Shown: positions 61,860-64,000 of the stretch, piece by piece
How the letters are laid out: the number at the start of each line of letters is the position of its first letter
How positions within the stretch are numbered: position 1 is the stretch's first letter
From: Archilochus colubris
Taxonomy: Eukaryota > Chordata > Aves > Apodiformes > Trochilidae
DNA length: 64,000 nucleotides
Direction: 5' to 3'
NCBI GenBank assembly: GCA_023079485.1
Contig: CM041084.1
Location: 132,710,792-132,774,791 of the forward strand
The notes under the pieces: model-generated
Told to the model about the DNA's origin: nothing
Database searches by the model: none
What the model saw: the letters and a program-made list of their open reading frames with translations, nothing else
Program-made: the position numbers and the translations under genes

Positions 61860-62260
61860 CCGTAAGGAGCAGCTGAGGGAACTGGGGTTGTTAAGCCTGG
61901 AGAAAAGGAAGCTGAGGGGAAACCTTATCTCTCTCTACATCTGCCTCAGAGGAGGTTGGAGTGAGAGGGCTCATCTCTTCTCCCAAGAAACAGATGATAG
62001 AACAAGAGGAAGGCCTCAGGTTGTATCATGGGAGCTTCATATTGGATACTAGGAAAAAATTGCTTCACTGAAAGGGTTGTCAAGTGTTGGAACAGGCTGC
62101 CCAGGAAAGTGGTTGAGTCACCATCCCTGGAGGCATTTAAAAGACATGTCGACATACCTACAGACATGGTTTATTGGTGGACTTTACCATGCTTGGTTAA
62201 TGGTTGTACTCAATGATATTAGAGGTCTTTTCCAACTAAACCAATCCTGTCATTCTATGA
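61860..62260 (+). mobile_element. CR1 LINE, 3' end
   Basis: This 0.4-kb CR1 tail has ORF2 C-terminal blocks in two overlapping frames, so one frameshift lies near 62030. Frame one contains [20 protein letters not shown] and [12 protein letters not shown]; frame two contains NCFTERVVKCWNRLPRKVVE followed by SPSLEAFKRHVD. The 3' UTR ends 'agaggtcttttccaac' and 'cattctatga'. It is close in type to the 51.9-kb copy. Confidence 0.94.
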
Positions 62261-64000
62261 TCTGCAGCTGTGTATGAGCCTGCTGCTTAGATCGGCTCCT
62301 ATGGCTCTTTTGAAGCTTACACAGAGCCCACAGCCAAACACAAGCTTGGTTGGATTTGTGTGGTTTGGATGCCAGACAGGAATGGTCTCAAGCAAAAGCT
62401 TTACCCATGTTTCATTTGAGGCCTAAATCTGTCTTGGATCTGAGCTTTGAAGTGTAAGGTGAGAATATTTCTTCCTTGCCTTATGGCAAAGGTGATAAAA
62501 ACCTGTGCTGGTGATGAGGCTCTCTAAAAGGCAGCTGAGTGCTAATTTTTATAAAATCTGTTTCATACTGTATAGAAAAAATATTCTGGAACAGATCCAT
62601 TTGTGTTGCTTACACCACATCTGTGATAGAGCATGAACCTCTTCCACATGCATCAGAGGAAGAAGACATGTCCCTGGACTTCTTGTGTGAGGAGAAAAAT
62701 GCCTCTCATAATTTATAAGAAACCTAAAGTAAGCACGGATGGAGGACCCAACATCTGACCTAATCAGAAATGGGCTGATATAGTGGGGCGTACTCCAGCA
62801 AATTAACTCATTTATTGAAAGTAAAAAAGCAACAGTTTATGACTGTGTCTTAAGGAGAAATAGTTCTCTGCAGTATTGCTTGAAGCAGAGTTCTGGAAGG
62901 TACAGATACAAGCAAAGGATTTCGTAACAATATCCATATCCATACCTCTACTACAGAGACGTAGGTATCAGTACAAATTCAGAGTCTGAGGTATTATTTA
63001 AATGTAAAATATTGCTAGCTCTGGTTTATATTTCCATTTTTTATTAGATTTTAATGTTAGGTTAGATTTCATTTTTCATTAGATTTGTCATCTCTCCAGA
63101 TTCATCTGCATTTCTGCTAGTAGCAACATCTTGCAATTGATTGTCCTTATTCTACTACAAGGTGCAAAAATCTTCTTCCACTTTTCTTCTGTTTTTATTT
63201 TTCTAGCATTGCTTTTTCAGTCAGCCATCATCTGCCTTAAGCTCAAATTAGCACATACAAAACTTTTAGTTTTGACAGTTGTCAATAGTACTGACAGACT
63301 AGTGTCTGTTTGTTAAAATAGACACTTGGTTTTAAATGTCTTGGTTTCACATGTCAGTAGATTTGTGGAAAACCAGTTCTGTTTTGAAGAATGTTAGATT
63401 GAGAAACTTTGGAGTAGTAAGACTTGCTGTCAGAGTCAAGATTTGTAAAATTTTTAAACACATGGTTTTGATCATAAGATAAAATTTTAAAATACCAAAC
63501 TAACTAGTGGATCAATAGACTGTTAGAGTAGTGTATTCTATTAAAGCAGGACAAAAGGTGTAATAAAATAGTTAGTGTAATACACTAGTCCACAGAGATG
63601 GCATTGTAAGAGAATCAAGGAAAAATATATAGGCAATATTTCAGGTCAGTCTTCCCGAAGAAAAAGATTTATCAAAGTTGTCAGTAATACAATCATATTT
63701 TTCTCCAAACACAGTTGCAGAAACTTGTAAAGTTTTATGACTTCAACAGCACTTATTTCGTTGTAGTAAAGAAATACTCTGAGAAGAAAAAAGAAAATCT
63801 AAAACCCTTTAGGAAATCTCCTTTCCTCTGGACTATGCTGTGCAACAAGCAAGCATTCCCATCACAGATATTTATTTTTTAAAAGGTTAATATATTGGTT
63901 ATCATGCAGCTGTTCAGCATATTATATCTGGAATTTGGACCAAAGGAAAATTATTTCTGTGTCTAATTCCTCATGACTGTGAATCAGAGAGAATTTTTTA
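62261..64000. other. Single-copy AT-rich DNA, no gene seen
   Basis: No exon, RNA gene or recognised repeat to the window end. The last 1 kb is very AT-rich. Confidence 0.5.

Overview
The window looks like vertebrate nuclear DNA from a bird, most likely a neoavian. It is AT-rich, and none of its open frames forms a convincing protein. Its interspersed repeats are mainly 5'-truncated CR1 LINEs, the dominant retroelement of bird genomes. One further repeat, around 29.8-30.7 kb, resembles an LTR-type element I know from neoavian assemblies. The bird call rests on CR1 3' ends with the ATTCTATGATTCTA tail, and on remnants of CR1 ORF2 that include the reverse-transcriptase ADD box. There are no operons, ribosome binding sites, phage genes, insertion sequences or CRISPR arrays.

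Layout. From 0.6 to 5.7 kb lies a cluster of four CR1 pieces, two of them joined tail to tail at a perfect small palindrome. From 5.7 to 18.3 kb the DNA is mostly single copy, with one old CR1 tail at 14.1-14.3 kb and a weak coding-exon candidate at 6346-6424. At 18744-18826 (minus strand) is the one confident gene: a tRNA-Leu(CAG) with intact A and B boxes and a TTTT terminator. An old CR1 piece lies just downstream of it and another at 19.6-19.9 kb. From 20 to 27 kb is single-copy DNA. A minus-strand CR1 lies at 27.1-27.55 kb and the LTR-like repeat follows at 29.8-30.7 kb. From 30.7 to 51.4 kb is a long gene-poor stretch. It contains a cluster of transcription-factor-like motifs (31.65-31.71 kb), a microexon-like element on the minus strand (39.38-39.40 kb), and three 26-bp tandem units that each carry a p53-type half-site (50.2 kb). 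At 51.48-51.84 kb is the only CpG island. It holds a very good CTCF motif, a 15-bp minisatellite and a GTGAGT splice donor on the minus strand. A fairly young CR1 follows directly (51.9-52.76 kb). The rest is single-copy DNA plus two CR1 tails at 60.1-60.5 and 61.9-62.3 kb.

How the parts may work together. My reading is a gene-poor interval, either intergenic or inside a very long intron. The most promising regulatory point is the CpG island. If it is a promoter, its splice donor fires leftward, and the microexon-like element 12 kb away is on the same strand, so a minus-strand transcript (coding or lncRNA) is a testable possibility. The CTCF motif and the tRNA gene (a TFIIIC site) are both element types that can act as chromatin boundaries. 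None of this is proven by sequence alone.
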